A stretch of DNA of 35,847 bases from a virus: positions 1 through 35,847 of the IMG/VR virus record IMGVR_UViG_3300037584_001641; one strand, written 5' to 3'. Each line of letters opens with the position of its first letter. Position 1 is the first letter of the stretch. Of this stretch, positions 24,296-29,909 are shown in pieces. A model generated the notes under the pieces. That model saw only the letters and a program-made list of their open reading frames with translations, ran no database searches and was not told the origin of the DNA. A program made the position numbers and the translations under genes.

Positions 24296-24677
24296 AGACG
24301 TTTATGCTTTCAGTAATGGAAAATATTCTGATTGGCACAGAAAATATGATGGAATTGCTTATATCGATATTGATAGTGTTGAGTGCTGCGCTTATTGTTA
24401 TGAGCCTTTAGCTATCATTGAGACTTGTTATGATAAAGGTCAAGAATACAAGGCTACAACCCTCTCAAAGATCATCGCAGAACGGCTAAACATACCCTGT
24501 TTTTTAGTATTTTATAAAGAAGTGTCTCCTACTAGCCTAACCTTTAGAGTTAAACGTATACGAAGCCGTAAATCGCAGTTTCAGATCATGAGCGAGGACC
24601 AATGGGTCAAAATCTTGAGATCTTTGCACGACCACCATAAACCAAAATGTAAATCTAAAAAAAGAAAGGATGTATAA
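24288..24677 (+). CDS. Conserved early phage protein with Cys-rich centre
   Basis: At 129 residues, the run DWHRKYDGIAYIDIDSVECCAYCYEPLAIIETC (about 16-48), followed by ERLNIPCFLVFYK (about 65-77), is a conserved pattern I associate with uncharacterised marine phage proteins: DWHR, D-I-D-x-[VI]-E, P-L-A-x-x-ET, and [PA]-x-FLVFY. The acidic residues on consecutive strands with a following helix and FLVFY strand could form a nuclease-like fold, but no D-x-K pair is evident. The C-terminus is basic (KPKCKSKKRKD). Coupled by TAATG to the winged-helix gene. Confidence 0.6.
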   Translation: MARDVYAFSNGKYSDWHRKYDGIAYIDIDSVECCAYCYEPLAIIETCYDKGQEYKATTLSKIIAERLNIPCFLVFYKEVSPTSLTFRVKRIRSRKSQFQIMSEDQWVKILRSLHDHHKPKCKSKKRKDV

Positions 24678-25351
24678 TGAATGTAACAAGGGGATTTTTA
24701 CATATTACTTATAAATTATACCACCACCTGGATATTCTGGATGGGGTAAAGAAATCTTACTGTCTAAATGTATTTTTATCTGTAATGAAGTATGCTTGGA
24801 AGAAAAATGGCTATAAAGCAGGCTTGAGACATGAAACTATTCATAAAGATACAGGTTTATGCAGGACCACTATAAAAGAATGCCTAGAAACTTTGAATAA
24901 ACTTAATGTTGTTAAATCTATTAGAGGTAAATCTGGTAAAACTTATATTGTGAATGAGGTATTTTTGCGAGCCGAAAAACTTTACGAGCCGACCCAGATA
25001 GCCGTCTCACCGACACGAGATAGCCGTAATACGACTACATTAGAAGAAACATTATCCATTAATAATATAGGTAAAATAGTTAAGAGTTTTGCAGGGGATA
25101 CCGAGAGAATATTAGATGAATTATCTAAACTCCCCCTTGATGAATTAAAATCAGAAACTGTTAATGTATACCTGGCTAAACAAGCTATTCAACGTAAAGA
25201 AGATAATGAACGAGAAAGCAAAGCGACTTATGTTAATTCTGATAAAATATTGAGCGCATTGTCCAAGATAAGAAAACAAGCTAATCCAAGATATAGAGAA
25301 AAAGTTGAATACAATAAACGTAATGGTATTAAACCATGGGAAAATAAATAA
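24677..25351 (+). CDS. Winged-helix DNA-binding protein (replication initiator or regulator)
   Basis: At 224 residues, residues 22-95 form a winged helix: a long helix KKSYCLNVFLSVMKYAWKK, a helix-turn-helix RHETIHKDTGLCRTTIKECLETL (about 51-73) and a wing VVKSIRGKSGKTYIVNE. The order matches N-terminal domains of phage replication initiators and ParB/RepA-like regulators. The remaining half is charged and linker-like, with a helical DELSKLPLDEL element. In a phage without polymerase or helicase genes this could load host replication proteins, or control the early block. Coupled by TAATG on both sides. Confidence 0.65.
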   Translation: MNVTRGFLHITYKLYHHLDILDGVKKSYCLNVFLSVMKYAWKKNGYKAGLRHETIHKDTGLCRTTIKECLETLNKLNVVKSIRGKSGKTYIVNEVFLRAEKLYEPTQIAVSPTRDSRNTTTLEETLSINNIGKIVKSFAGDTERILDELSKLPLDELKSETVNVYLAKQAIQRKEDNERESKATYVNSDKILSALSKIRKQANPRYREKVEYNKRNGIKPWENK

Positions 25352-25788
25352 TGCCTGGAAGAGCGCAGCAGAAAGTTTTTTGCCAGGGATTTACCAGAGC
25401 TGGATTAAGAGAAGGTAAGAAAATACCTTGTAGAATGAAAGGTTATCCACTATCTGGAGGTAAAAGGTTTAAATGTAAATATCATGGTTATCAAAACTAT
25501 GATAAATTTAATAAAGCTAATTACACAGATGAAACTAGAATAAAACAACTATCAAAACTAATACAATTTAAGGATTATACAAATGACCAAATCAGAAAAT
25601 ACTATTACACCAAAACCAAACCAAGAATTAATAACAGAGAAAAATCTATCTACCATAGAAGAAAAGTTGGTAAACGGAATGACCCTTACAGAAATACTAA
25701 ACGACAAGCAGTATCCATTCAGTTTGATGAAGTTTTATCATTACTTAAAAAAAAATCCAGAATTAGAAACCAGAATAATAGAAGCTAG
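25351..25788 (+). CDS. HGG-type zinc protein with a long overlapping tail
   Basis: At 145 residues, the first 46 have the pattern CQGFTRAGLREGKKIPCRMKG then KRFKCKYHG (Cys11, Cys27, Cys42, His45). This is a variant of the C-x-x-x-T-[RK]-x-G-x-x-C...C-x-x-HGG proteins often found beside terminase genes; role unknown. The last 206 bases overlap the small terminase gene in another frame. There the product is only basic and polar (Lys, Arg, Asn, Tyr), as expected when the overlap is read in a non-selected frame. The functional core probably ends near residue 75. Confidence 0.65.
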   Translation: MPGRAQQKVFCQGFTRAGLREGKKIPCRMKGYPLSGGKRFKCKYHGYQNYDKFNKANYTDETRIKQLSKLIQFKDYTNDQIRKYYYTKTKPRINNREKSIYHRRKVGKRNDPYRNTKRQAVSIQFDEVLSLLKKKSRIRNQNNRS

Positions 25789-26056
25789 AAAATTAGGTAT
25801 CCAAACTCTTATTGATAAATTAATGCAAGTATTTAGCTATCAAGAAATTGAATCTCCAAACGAAGTTTTATGGATTAGAGAAAAAACAAAATTTATTCAA
25901 TGGGTTGCAGGAAAAATTTCAGATTTATATTCTGACAATAAACCTACTAAACAAAATATTGATACTAAAATGACTATATCCTGGGAAGATAATACTGATG
26001 ATTTGATTGATGTATCTGGGGATATAACAGATATACCCCCAGACAATAAAGATTAA
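25583..26056 (+). CDS. Small terminase subunit (TerS-like)
   Basis: At 157 residues ATG 25583 has AAGGA eight bases upstream. A helix-turn-helix-like N-terminal domain is visible: TIEEKLVNGMTLTEILNDKQYPFSLMKFYHYLKKNPELETRIIEAR (about 25-70). This is the usual layout of phage small terminases, where a G-x-S/T-L-x-x-I element precedes a W/Y-rich recognition helix and an R-x-A-R helix. A helical oligomerisation segment and an acidic tail (DDLIDVSGDITDIPPDNKD) follow. It recognises the packaging site and feeds DNA to TerL. It lies 4 kb from terL, separated by an opposite-strand operon, which is unusual. Confidence 0.7.
   Translation: MTKSENTITPKPNQELITEKNLSTIEEKLVNGMTLTEILNDKQYPFSLMKFYHYLKKNPELETRIIEARKLGIQTLIDKLMQVFSYQEIESPNEVLWIREKTKFIQWVAGKISDLYSDNKPTKQNIDTKMTISWEDNTDDLIDVSGDITDIPPDNKD
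26018..26040. terminator. Weak bidirectional hairpin at the convergent gene ends
   Basis: GGGG-ATAT (26018-26025) pairs with ATAT-A-CCCC (26031-26039) around AACAG, one bulged A. It lies within the last codons of terS and 13 bases beyond the stop of the leftward operon. The + strand has a T-run only about 20 bases later (26058-26064), so termination would be inefficient. It is the only structure found at this junction. Confidence 0.35.
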
Positions 26057-26286
26057 AGTTTTTTTGCAATGTATTGAAATTTAGGGTCATGATTTACATT
26101 CCCATGTTTTATTCTCTTTTGATACAAAGTAATTAACAAATTCTCTGCGTGTCTCATAAAGAAATTTGCTATATCCCTTGTCTCATGATCAAAAAATCTA
26201 TCTTTAGCTAGATAGCCTTCATGATAAGTTATTGACTCCCCTGGTTTAGCCGTTTGCAACCATTTTTCGTACTTCGATAGTCTCAT
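26053..26286 (-). CDS. Small conserved phage protein (YHxGxLAxDR-type)
   Basis: At 77 residues it reads YEKWLQTAKPGESITYHEGYLAKDRF (about 6-31) and then a helical, basic remainder. Proteins with W-L-x-x-AKPG-x-x-x-x-YH-x-G-x-LA-x-DR occur in many temperate and lytic phages, usually among accessory or regulatory genes, without known function. It is the last gene of the leftward accessory operon. Its TAA overlaps the terS TAA in a shared TTAA. Confidence 0.65.
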   Translation of the reverse strand: MRLSKYEKWLQTAKPGESITYHEGYLAKDRFFDHETRDIANFFMRHAENLLITLYQKRIKHGNVNHDPKFQYIAKKL

Positions 26287-26401
26287 ATTTTCCTCTTTGT
26301 TTTAGTTGTTTGTTTTTATAGTGAGTGTAAATTACACCTTTAGCACTCAAAATATTTATTAAAGTTTGTTTTTTTAACTCTTCTAAATTTATTTGTTTCA
26401 T
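26246..26401 (-). CDS. Small protein, 51 residues, overlapping its neighbour
   Basis: ATG 26401 forms an ATGA overlap with the stop of the gene before it. It ends at TAA 26248-26246, 41 bases into the next gene in another frame. The product is basic and partly helical (EELKKQTLINILSAKG), with a Tyr-rich middle. Coupling supports translation. No family seen. Confidence 0.5.
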   Translation of the reverse strand: MKQINLEELKKQTLINILSAKGVIYTHYKNKQLKQRGKYETIEVRKMVANG

Positions 26402-26544
26402 AATTTATTTTTTATTTCCTCTAAATATTCTTCGTTTTCTTTTTGTATTTTTTCCTCTTCTTCCTGTTGTTTTTTTTTCTCTTCAAAAAGTTTAACTTTG
26501 TTTTTAGTTCTTACAAAGTCAATTGCTTCAAAGTCTACTGTCAT
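26398..26544 (-). CDS. Small charged coiled-coil protein, 48 residues
   Basis: ATG 26544 has GAGG upstream and follows the previous stop by one base. An upstream in-frame ATG at 26610 would overlap the previous gene by 65 bases and is rejected. After TVDFEAIDFVRTKN the sequence is a Lys/Glu/Gln helix to the end. Probably a dimeric accessory factor. Confidence 0.55.
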   Translation of the reverse strand: MTVDFEAIDFVRTKNKVKLFEEKKKQQEEEEKIQKENEEYLEEIKNKL

Positions 26545-26545
26545 A

Positions 26546-26716
26546 TTATCCTCTGTATTTAATTTGTTTTCCACTTTCCCAATCATAATGAGTAAATCCA
26601 TAAAATTCATGAAATTGTTTTAAACTCCATGATTCCATAGTTTCTTTCATTTCATTATAATAATCAAATGCACTCGCATAATCTAAAAACATTTTTTTAT
26701 TATACTTTCTTAACAT
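26546..26716 (-). CDS. Small aromatic protein, 56 residues
   Basis: It starts at ATG 26716, two bases after the methyltransferase stop, with a GGGGGT that can serve as ribosome site. A longer in-frame version starting at 26761 would lie inside the methyltransferase and is rejected. The product is rich in Tyr, Phe, Trp and Glu (FLDYASAFDYYNEMKETMESW), likely a compact helical hairpin. Function unknown. Confidence 0.55.
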   Translation of the reverse strand: MLRKYNKKMFLDYASAFDYYNEMKETMESWSLKQFHEFYGFTHYDWESGKQIKYRG

Positions 26717-26718
26717 TA

Positions 26719-27327
26719 TTACCCCCACTGTTCTGCCATTGCTTGAGCAATCCCAGACCAAAATTTTGATCTATCCTTTGAACCTCTTGCAACGTATCTG
26801 TTTTTGTTTTTGTTTGTATTTTTATATCTACTCGTACCACTTTCAATAAATGTTTTTACTTCTGATTTATCGATGATATTTGTAGGCTTTAATTTTGGCA
26901 ATCCTTTTAACCACAATCTAGTTTTTTTTGTGTATGGATGACCAAATTCGTATGGTTGAATTTCCTGGTCATGTTTAGGCAATTCAAATATTTTTGATTG
27001 TACAGGGTTTTCAATTGCAACTTTACAATCTAAATTATAGAAGCACATAAAAAATTTTTTTGCTTCCAAACCTTTATGATAACGCTCTAAATTTAACTTT
27101 CCCTTCTGGGGATATAATCTGCAAGCACCTGCATTTGATAAATAAGTACATGGTGGATGAGCAATTATTAAATCCCAATCTTTATGTAAATGATTTAAAA
27201 CGTCATCTACAATATGATTTCCAGGAATTTCAGTTGGCAAAATATCACAACTCCAGGCTTCATGACCCTTGTTTTTAAATGCTTCTCTTACAATTCCAGA
27301 GTATTCACAAGCTATTAATACTTTCAT
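26719..27327 (-). CDS. Short phage DNA cytosine methyltransferase
   Basis: At 202 residues the N-terminus KVLIACEYSGIVREAFKNKGHEAWSCDI is the S-adenosylmethionine-binding motif I and II pair. AHPPCTYLSNAG (Pro58-Pro59-Cys60) is motif IV with the catalytic cysteine, and VAIENPVQ (Glu106-Asn-Pro) is motif VI. The target-recognition domain is very short, typical of compact phage enzymes that lack a standard variable region. It may protect phage DNA from host restriction or mark it. GGAG precedes the ATG by ten bases. The SAR11-type host setting makes restriction pressure an open question. Confidence 0.85.
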   Translation of the reverse strand: MKVLIACEYSGIVREAFKNKGHEAWSCDILPTEIPGNHIVDDVLNHLHKDWDLIIAHPPCTYLSNAGACRLYPQKGKLNLERYHKGLEAKKFFMCFYNLDCKVAIENPVQSKIFELPKHDQEIQPYEFGHPYTKKTRLWLKGLPKLKPTNIIDKSEVKTFIESGTSRYKNTNKNKNRYVARGSKDRSKFWSGIAQAMAEQWG

Positions 27328-27332
27328 TTTTT

Positions 27333-27707
27333 TTAATCTCCAATTGGTTGATTTAAAAAATTACTCAATTCACAAACTTTACTTCTAACATCATAAAATT
27401 TTCTACTCAAAAAGTCTGGATGGTTCCTATCCATAATTTTATGATCAATATAAACTGAATAATTTGTTGCATGTTGCAATGGAATAAAAGATTGAGTGCC
27501 GTATTTTTTTCTGGACCCACGACCCAATACTCTAACTTTATAGCGATCTTTATTGATAAATTTTCTTATCCCTTTGATGAAATTCCAACCTTCATCATTA
27601 TTTGGGATATTGTGAAAGTAATGCACACAAGCGAATTTTTTCTCTTCCTTCCGTCTTTTAATTTCTGTTGCATTTTTTATAGCTTGAATAACTTCTAAAT
27701 TATTCAT
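27333..27707 (-). CDS. Unknown accessory protein, 124 residues
   Basis: It begins at ATG 27707, overlapping the upstream stop as TAATG, and ends five bases before the methyltransferase. The sequence is mixed alpha/beta with a basic centre (RKFINKDRYKVRVLGRGSRKK, about 49-69) and a C-terminal helix (FYDVRSKVCELSNFL). The RVLGRGSRKKYG segment looks suited to nucleic-acid contact. I do not recognise it. Neighbourhood with a methyltransferase hints at a DNA-related accessory role. Confidence 0.55.
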   Translation of the reverse strand: MNNLEVIQAIKNATEIKRRKEEKKFACVHYFHNIPNNDEGWNFIKGIRKFINKDRYKVRVLGRGSRKKYGTQSFIPLQHATNYSVYIDHKIMDRNHPDFLSRKFYDVRSKVCELSNFLNQPIGD

Positions 27708-27865
27708 TATTCCCCCTTTCTTTTTATATGTTTATAATCAGAGTAATTTGAACACCACTCGTAAAAATCAAAATTTTCACTACTCCAACACTCTGCAAAT
27801 GCAAGGTCGTCTCTTCTCATTTTGTTATATTCTTCTCTAGCTTCCGTTTCAGTTTTTTTAGTCAT
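27707..27865 (-). CDS. Small acidic protein, 52 residues
   Basis: ATG 27865 to TAA 27709-27707, coupled by TAATG to the next gene. A helix TETEAREEYNKMRRDDLAFAE leads to an aromatic segment with Trp27, Trp37 and two cysteines, and a basic end. The start lies inside the last codons of the membrane micropeptide upstream. Function unknown. Confidence 0.5.
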   Translation of the reverse strand: MTKKTETEAREEYNKMRRDDLAFAECWSSENFDFYEWCSNYSDYKHIKRKGE

Positions 27866-27953
27866 TTTTTTTCATATCCCTTCTGTTTTTTATTAATTCT
27901 TTTATAAAATATATTAATCCAAATAATAAAATTACTTTTATTTCTAATGGCAT
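27858..27953 (-). CDS. Membrane micropeptide, 31 residues
   Basis: ATG 27953 with AAGGGA upstream, ending at TAA 27860-27858 inside the next gene's start. The peptide has one hydrophobic span (IKVILLFGLIYFI) followed by a basic cytoplasmic tail (KELIKNRRDMKKND), the standard plan of a single-span inner-membrane peptide. It could be a toxin-like membrane agent, an exclusion factor or a lysis modulator. Confidence 0.45.
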   Translation of the reverse strand: MPLEIKVILLFGLIYFIKELIKNRRDMKKND

Positions 27954-27968
27954 TTTTTCATATCCCTT

Positions 27969-28040
27969 CTATACAGTTATTATTGATACTATGATTAAAA
28001 ATAAAATTATTACATAAAAATAATAATTTAAACTACTCAA
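27969..28040 (-). CDS. Hydrophobic micropeptide, 23 residues, TTG start
   Basis: A TTG at 28040-28038 overlaps the previous TGA (TTGA) and is preceded by GGGGGG, a strong ribosome site; it ends at TAG 27971-27969. Apart from the first four residues the peptide is almost entirely Tyr, Phe, Ile, Leu and Val (FYVIILFLIIVSIITV), enough for one membrane span. It is next to a second micropeptide of the same kind. Confidence 0.35.
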   Translation of the reverse strand: MSSLNYYFYVIILFLIIVSIITV

Positions 28041-28219
28041 ATTTCCCCCCTTTCTTTTTTAAATTCCTGGTAATTTTTTGCTTTTGAATTTAAAATTTCG
28101 GAATATTCATCAACATAATAAGAGTGCGCATATTTATTTTTCTCAATCTCTTTATTAATTGCGCTTATCCTTTCATCTTTCCAATCATTTAAGATTTTTT
28201 CTATTTTTTTATTTTTCAT
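28037..28219 (-). CDS. Small charged helical protein, 60 residues
   Basis: ATG 28219 is fused to the previous stop as TAATG. Lys, Glu, Asn and Tyr dominate (EKILNDWKDERISAINKEIEKN), giving a helix probable throughout. The end codons contain a G-run that doubles as ribosome site for the following micropeptide. No family recognised. Confidence 0.55.
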   Translation of the reverse strand: MKNKKIEKILNDWKDERISAINKEIEKNKYAHSYYVDEYSEILNSKAKNYQEFKKERGEI

Positions 28220-28497
28220 TAATAACCCCTTTCAATTTTGTTATTAATTTTAACTACTGTTGATTTCAATTGTTTTATTAATTTTTCAGTTTCAATTTCG
28301 CTTTTAGTTTTATTGAAATTTAAAAAATTATTTAAATTTAAAGATCTTAAAAAATGGTCTATATGCATATCACCAATTTTAATTTCTTTATTCTTACTTT
28401 TAGAAAATCTTTTTTTTTCTAAAATTTGAAGTGTATCAGTTGCAATTGCTCTATTGTCAATTACACTCTGTATTTTGACTATTTCGTTAAGTGTCAT
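28219..28497 (-). CDS. Unknown accessory protein, 92 residues
   Basis: AAAGGATAA ahead of ATG 28497 is also the stop region of the GP88-like gene, so translation is coupled. The product is helical with a central DMHIDHFLRSLNLNNFLNF segment and a basic end. No cysteines and no membrane span. Function unknown; it is co-transcribed with the GP88-like gene. Confidence 0.55.
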   Translation of the reverse strand: MTLNEIVKIQSVIDNRAIATDTLQILEKKRFSKSKNKEIKIGDMHIDHFLRSLNLNNFLNFNKTKSEIETEKLIKQLKSTVVKINNKIERGY

Positions 28498-28505
28498 ATT
28501 TTTAA

Positions 28506-29162
28506 TTATCCTTTCATTTTTGCTTCAAGTTTCTTTTTTCCGTATGTTTTTACTTTTTCAACTATAATGTTGATTGTGTCTTTTTTATAGCACAACAGAC
28601 AATCTTTACATTTTTGACCTGTACAATTTTGCTCTTCTTTATGTAAATCACCCTTTACAGTATTAAAGGTTTTATCAAAATATTTTGGAATTTTACGCAA
28701 AATATGATTTGTCAATGGTGTTGAGTAAATCAAAATTAAGTTTTTTGGTTTTTCGTTTTTATCAAAAAACGGCTTTATTACATCGAACCTTTTAGACCAT
28801 AAAGAAAAAGTACAATGAGGGTTTTTGATTGCAATATTAACATAATTTTGAAGGTTAATTGTTGCTTTGGTTTTATCTAAATCTAATTCACCATGAGCAT
28901 TAAACCTAAAAAAAGCATTGTTGATAATTGGCAATGCGTCTGGATGTAAAACCTTAGAAGTCAATAAATCGGAATTACGTTGTAGAGCCGTTGCAACACT
29001 TTTTCGATATGTTCTTAACATTTCATTTGAATAACAAAAAGAACATATGTTGTTAGGGTCTTGTTTTTTATATTGTTGGTTACAATAACCATTGGTAACA
29101 GTATTTGTTGAAATAGCTTGAAAGCCTTCTAACTTTCCTGTCATTTTTGATATATGTATCAT
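28506..29162 (-). CDS. GP88-like protein with two cysteine clusters
   Basis: At 218 residues the order fits the phage GP88 family: NGYCNQQY, then NNICSFCYSNEMLRTYRKSVATALQRN (about 38-62), FRFNAHGEL (86-93), NPHCTFSLWSKR (114-125), and a Cys-rich end. Cysteines fall in two groups, Cys27/Cys40/Cys43 and Cys180-x4-Cys185-x2-Cys188-x2-Cys191, able to hold zinc or an iron-sulphur cluster. The family's activity is not established to my knowledge. It is the largest product of the leftward operon, whose promoter carries an iron-box-like palindrome (29610-29626). TAATG joins it to the gene before. Confidence 0.75.
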   Translation of the reverse strand: MIHISKMTGKLEGFQAISTNTVTNGYCNQQYKKQDPNNICSFCYSNEMLRTYRKSVATALQRNSDLLTSKVLHPDALPIINNAFFRFNAHGELDLDKTKATINLQNYVNIAIKNPHCTFSLWSKRFDVIKPFFDKNEKPKNLILIYSTPLTNHILRKIPKYFDKTFNTVKGDLHKEEQNCTGQKCKDCLLCYKKDTINIIVEKVKTYGKKKLEAKMKG

Positions 29163-29314
29163 TATTGATTATCCCTTTTTTTTTGTTCTTTTTGGTATTC
29201 ATCACAGATTTTCTTATATTCATCTGTTTTTTTATAATCATCTATTTGTTTATTAAGATGATTTATAAAAGTCTGTAAACTTTTTAAATAATTATCATTT
29301 ATTATTTTATTCAT
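29162..29314 (-). CDS. Small helical protein, 50 residues
   Basis: ATG 29314 shares bases with the previous TAA, and the stop at 29164-29162 shares bases with the GP88-like start (both TAATG). The product is one polar helix rich in Lys, Asp, Asn and Tyr, with one Cys at residue 37. AAGGG at its end is the GP88-like gene's ribosome site. Function unknown. Confidence 0.55.
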   Translation of the reverse strand: MNKIINDNYLKSLQTFINHLNKQIDDYKKTDEYKKICDEYQKEQKKRDNQ

Positions 29315-29499
29315 TAATTAACCCCTTTCTCATTTTTTGCTTTTTGAACCATATCAACTAATTTTCCTAATGTTGCGACCTGGTTTTGCATTTCTTTTTT
29401 GCCTTCATCATTTAATTTAGAATATAAATCTAAATATAAAGGCAATTGATTTTCCCATGTATTATTTAATTTGATTTCTAGTTTTTGTTTTTTTGTCAT
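29314..29499 (-). CDS. First gene of the leftward accessory operon, 61 residues
   Basis: I choose ATG 29499, seven bases after AAAGG; an in-frame ATG five codons earlier (29514) lacks a ribosome site. The product is helical and amphipathic (NTWENQLPLYLDLYSKLNDEG, then QNQVATLGKLVDMVQKAKNE) and may oligomerise. It lies about 100 bases below the promoter at 29608-29636, so it should be the first product of the operon. No family recognised. Confidence 0.6.
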   Translation of the reverse strand: MTKKQKLEIKLNNTWENQLPLYLDLYSKLNDEGKKEMQNQVATLGKLVDMVQKAKNEKGVN

Positions 29500-29562
29500 T
29501 TTTTTACCTTTCATTTTTTTATAAATTTTTATTTATATTTTTTTTGTTTTGTAGTTGACAGA

Positions 29563-29590
29563 TTGACGCAGTTATAATTGTGGCTAAAAT
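29563..29590 (+). promoter_or_regulatory. Possible rightward promoter toward the late block
   Basis: TTGACG (29563-29568), 16 bases, TAAAAT (29585-29590). The first gene in that direction starts only at 30020, leaving a long leader. A perfect TTGACA sits eight bases upstream at 29555 but is not well spaced from a -10. Tentative. Confidence 0.35.
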
Positions 29591-29607
29591 GTGGCACAGC
29601 TGAAACT

Positions 29608-29636
29608 ACTTTAGAATTGTTCTAAATACCGGTCAA
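29608..29636 (-). promoter_or_regulatory. Leftward promoter of the accessory operon
   Basis: On the - strand TTGACC (29636-29631), a 17-base spacer and TAAAGT (29613-29608). Transcription would begin near 29601 and give a leader of about 100 bases to ATG 29499. The palindrome at 29610-29626 covers most of the -10 and spacer, so a bound protein would exclude RNA polymerase. Confidence 0.6.
29610..29626. promoter_or_regulatory. Perfect 17-bp palindromic operator (Irr/ICE-like box)
   Basis: TTTAGAA-TTG-TTCTAAA is a perfect inverted repeat with a three-base centre. It is the form of a dimer-binding operator and lies on a promoter. From memory, the iron control element bound by the Fur-family regulator Irr in alphaproteobacteria is TTTAGAA-N3-TTCTAAA, an exact match. 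The phage shows no repressor gene, so a host regulator would be the reader. Confidence 0.6.
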
Positions 29637-29662
29637 CCTGGGGTTGTGTTAAATTATTTTTA

Positions 29663-29712
29663 ATGGTCCAGGAATTTATTTTTTATGGTCCAGGAATTAG
29701 AATTGGAATTAG
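29663..29712. repeat. Iteron-like short direct repeats
   Basis: ATGGTCCAGGAATT occurs at 29663-29676 and 29685-29698, exactly 22 bases (two helical turns) apart. GGAATTAG then recurs at 29693-29700 and 29705-29712. Repeats facing the same side of the helix suit cooperative binding by an initiator or small terminase. Confidence 0.55.
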
Positions 29713-29870
29713 TTAAAAGAAGCTATTCAAATTTAAACAAACAAATTTTTTTCTTATGCGTCATCACTAACGGCTTTGAAAATTTAAAATATAAAGAAAT
29801 TTTTACTAACGATAATAAAAGATTATTATTAATGATAATATTTTTTGTCTTTTTGCGTGTAAAATTAAAG

Positions 29871-29909
29871 ATTGCGCGAGGGGGTCACCCCCAGATTATG
29901 CGCGTCAAT
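29871..29909. repeat. GC-rich nested inverted repeat upstream of terL
   Basis: Outer arms ATTGCGCG (29871-29878) and CGCG-T-CAAT (29901-29909) enclose a perfect inner hairpin GGGGG-TCA-CCCCC (29880-29892). The stretch is an abrupt GC island between very AT-rich flanks. AGATT precedes both GCGCG motifs. No T-run follows on either strand. Candidate packaging or origin structure. Confidence 0.55.

Noticed and set aside
25443-25451. TTATCCACT as a DnaA box
   Set aside because: Single near match inside a coding region, isolated from the non-coding region; likely chance.
26393-26623. 76-codon Ser/Phe-rich + strand frame
   Set aside because: Antisense to a Lys/Glu coiled coil gene with good start and coupling signals.
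29555-29576. TTGACA with TATAAT twelve bases later
   Set aside because: Both hexamers are perfect, but a 12-base spacer is too short for a working sigma70 promoter.
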